From Tritrichomonas foetus (taxonomy: Eukaryota > Parabasalia > Tritrichomonadida > Tritrichomonadidae), in NCBI GenBank assembly GCA_001839685.1, contig MLAK01001259.1, positions 45,289 through 84,048 on the forward strand: a DNA stretch of 38,760 nt. The letters are read 5' to 3'. Below the pieces are notes generated by a model that worked only from the letters and a program-made list of their open reading frames with translations, was not told the DNA's origin and did no database searches. Shown piece after piece: positions 37,564 through 38,760 of this stretch. Position 1 is the stretch's first letter, and each line of letters begins with the position of its first letter. The position numbers and the translations under genes were made by a program.

Positions 37564-38760
37564 ATGGAAGTTAATAATTGTGCTTGTGTTCTTGGAGTCA
37601 CCGTAAAAATAAATATTTATGAGCAACAGCTCATTACCAAAATACAAAATAACCAAAATTCAAATCAATTTTCGTTCAATCCAAGATTGACACTCGTCGC
37701 TCAGTCCATTGTCAACCAATTTTACAAAAAATCCATAACTCACCCGAAGGACGCCCGCCAAACAATTCGCAAGCTTTTCCCAATGGTGGATTCAATGAAA
37801 GAGTTTCTTATCATCAGCCAAATCGATTCCGAAAAAGAATGGGAAAGCAATCTGATCGATCAAGCCGAATTCGTAAATGTCCTTTCAAATCATCAGCTCA
37901 ACAACTTTGGCCTCGGTATTTTGAAACTCAGATCTAATAAAATGATTGTCGTTGCGATTTTTGCTGAAATTAACTCAAATAAATTGGTTCAATATGCCAA
38001 TGAAATAACCCCATCGATCTCTGGAAAAATTATTGATGATTTTGACAAATCTAAATTTGTCGAAGTCATAAATATTTTCAGAGAAAAATTCAAACTTTCT
38101 TCAATAATACTCAATAATGATCTTCAAAATGATGTTGAAGTTTTCCAGAAACTTACAAATCCTTCTCTTCAAGATTTTATCGATCATCGAATTAATCTTT
38201 TTTCGTTCAAGACAGGCTCTGATATTGTTTTATCATGCATGTCAAATGCATATTTTATTAGTATTCTCTTATCGCCTATTAAATCACTTGGTGTTGTATA
38301 TCAAAATGTAAATTCTGAAAAATCAAATATTTTGCTCAAACTTGAAGATGAAAACATTGAAGCAATGATCAAAGAAGAGATAAATTCTGTTGAATTTCAT
38401 TCAACTTCTGATTCTGCCTCTTTCGATTTTGAAAAAGAATCAAAAGATCAACCTAACGATGAAAAAACAGAAAATAAAGAAAAAATTGAAAAATTTGATG
38501 AAGTTGCAGATGAAATATTTGCTGATATCGAAGATGAATCAGAAAAAGAAGAAGTTTCTGATGTTGTACCATTAAAAACATCAGTTTTTGAAAAAATCGA
38601 ATGCAATGATCAAACAATTGAAAATGCTGAAGAACAAACTAAAGATGAGGTAAAAGAAAAAATAATTGACGAAAAATCAACAGTTGAAGAAGAAGCCAAA
38701 CCAGAAGAAGTTAAATCAGAAGTAGTTAAACAAGAAGAAGTTAAATCAGAAGAAGTTAAA
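37564..38760 (+). CDS. Partial CDS, hypothetical protein with Glu/Lys repeat tail
   Basis: The frame is open from the ATG at 37564 to the window edge (399 codons, no stop), so the C-terminus is missing. Residues 1-275 look globular: alternating beta and alpha pattern, with hydrophobic strands such as KMIVVAIFAEI (about 125-135) and CMSNAYFISILL (about 228-239). From about 285 the sequence becomes highly charged and disordered (Glu, Lys, Asp, Ser), ending in near-repeats of EEVKSE. I do not recognise the family. A TCACTTA initiator precedes the ATG by 30 nt. G+C falls from about 50% near 37741-37800 to about 23% at 38041-38100. Confidence 0.75.
   Translation, partial: MEVNNCACVLGVTVKINIYEQQLITKIQNNQNSNQFSFNPRLTLVAQSIVNQFYKKSITHPKDARQTIRKLFPMVDSMKEFLIISQIDSEKEWESNLIDQAEFVNVLSNHQLNNFGLGILKLRSNKMIVVAIFAEINSNKLVQYANEITPSISGKIIDDFDKSKFVEVINIFREKFKLSSIILNNDLQNDVEVFQKLTNPSLQDFIDHRINLFSFKTGSDIVLSCMSNAYFISILLSPIKSLGVVYQNVNSEKSNILLKLEDENIEAMIKEEINSVEFHSTSDSASFDFEKESKDQPNDEKTENKEKIEKFDEVADEIFADIEDESEKEEVSDVVPLKTSVFEKIECNDQTIENAEEQTKDEVKEKIIDEKSTVEEEAKPEEVKSEVVKQEEVKSEEVK

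Noticed and set aside
1..38760. tRNA or rRNA genes
   Set aside because: I looked for T-loop GGTTCRAxxC patterns and rRNA-like G+C-rich blocks on both strands and found none that fold convincingly.

Overview
This is an AT-rich (about one third G+C), gene-dense eukaryotic window with no introns that I can see. It most likely comes from a parabasalid flagellate, and Tritrichomonas is my best guess. The reasons are long intronless ORFs (one of 13.3 kb), initiator-like TCAYTW elements 11-35 nt upstream of several start codons (the short-leader promoter style known from trichomonads), AATAAA/TAAA signals at or just after stop codons, a DUF3447-type ankyrin protein, an axonemal dynein heavy chain, and a Bacteroidetes-style GDP-L-fucose synthase of the kind trichomonads have acquired by lateral transfer. 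The species was not confirmed by any search.

Layout: 936-2279 (+) type I membrane protein with a Cys cluster and a Gln/Pro/Asn-rich tail. 2656-3561 (+) TBC-domain protein lacking both catalytic fingers. 4100-5419 (+) Akt-like PH-AGC kinase. 5697-6977 (-) amino-acid/auxin-permease-family transporter, convergent with the kinase. 7717-8106 (+) small protein of unknown function. 9303-11363 (-) ankyrin-repeat protein. 12386-25729 (-) outer-arm beta-type dynein heavy chain, 4447 aa. 26173-29832 (+) a chromatin protein that joins an AT-hook, a degenerate Snf2/CHD-like ATPase, SANT-like segments and an FYRN-FYRC module. 30048-30398 (-) small coiled-coil protein. 30937-31544 (+) possible gene relic. 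32121-33206 (+) GDP-L-fucose synthase. 33389-33682 tandem array of 17/18-bp units. 33954-34493 (-) and 35614-36144 (-) two small basic-to-acidic proteins that look distantly related. 37564 to the right edge (+) a protein with a Glu/Lys repeat tail, cut by the window end.

The genes do not form a pathway. They serve signalling (kinase, TBC), transport, motility (dynein), chromatin, and nucleotide-sugar synthesis for fucosylated surface glycans. The best candidates for something new are the catalytically dead Snf2-FYR fusion, the finger-less TBC protein, the 51-bp higher-order repeat array built on an initiator-like core, the pair (possibly trio) of small acidic proteins at 30.9-36.1 kb, and a sharp fall in G+C inside several genes from 5' to 3'.
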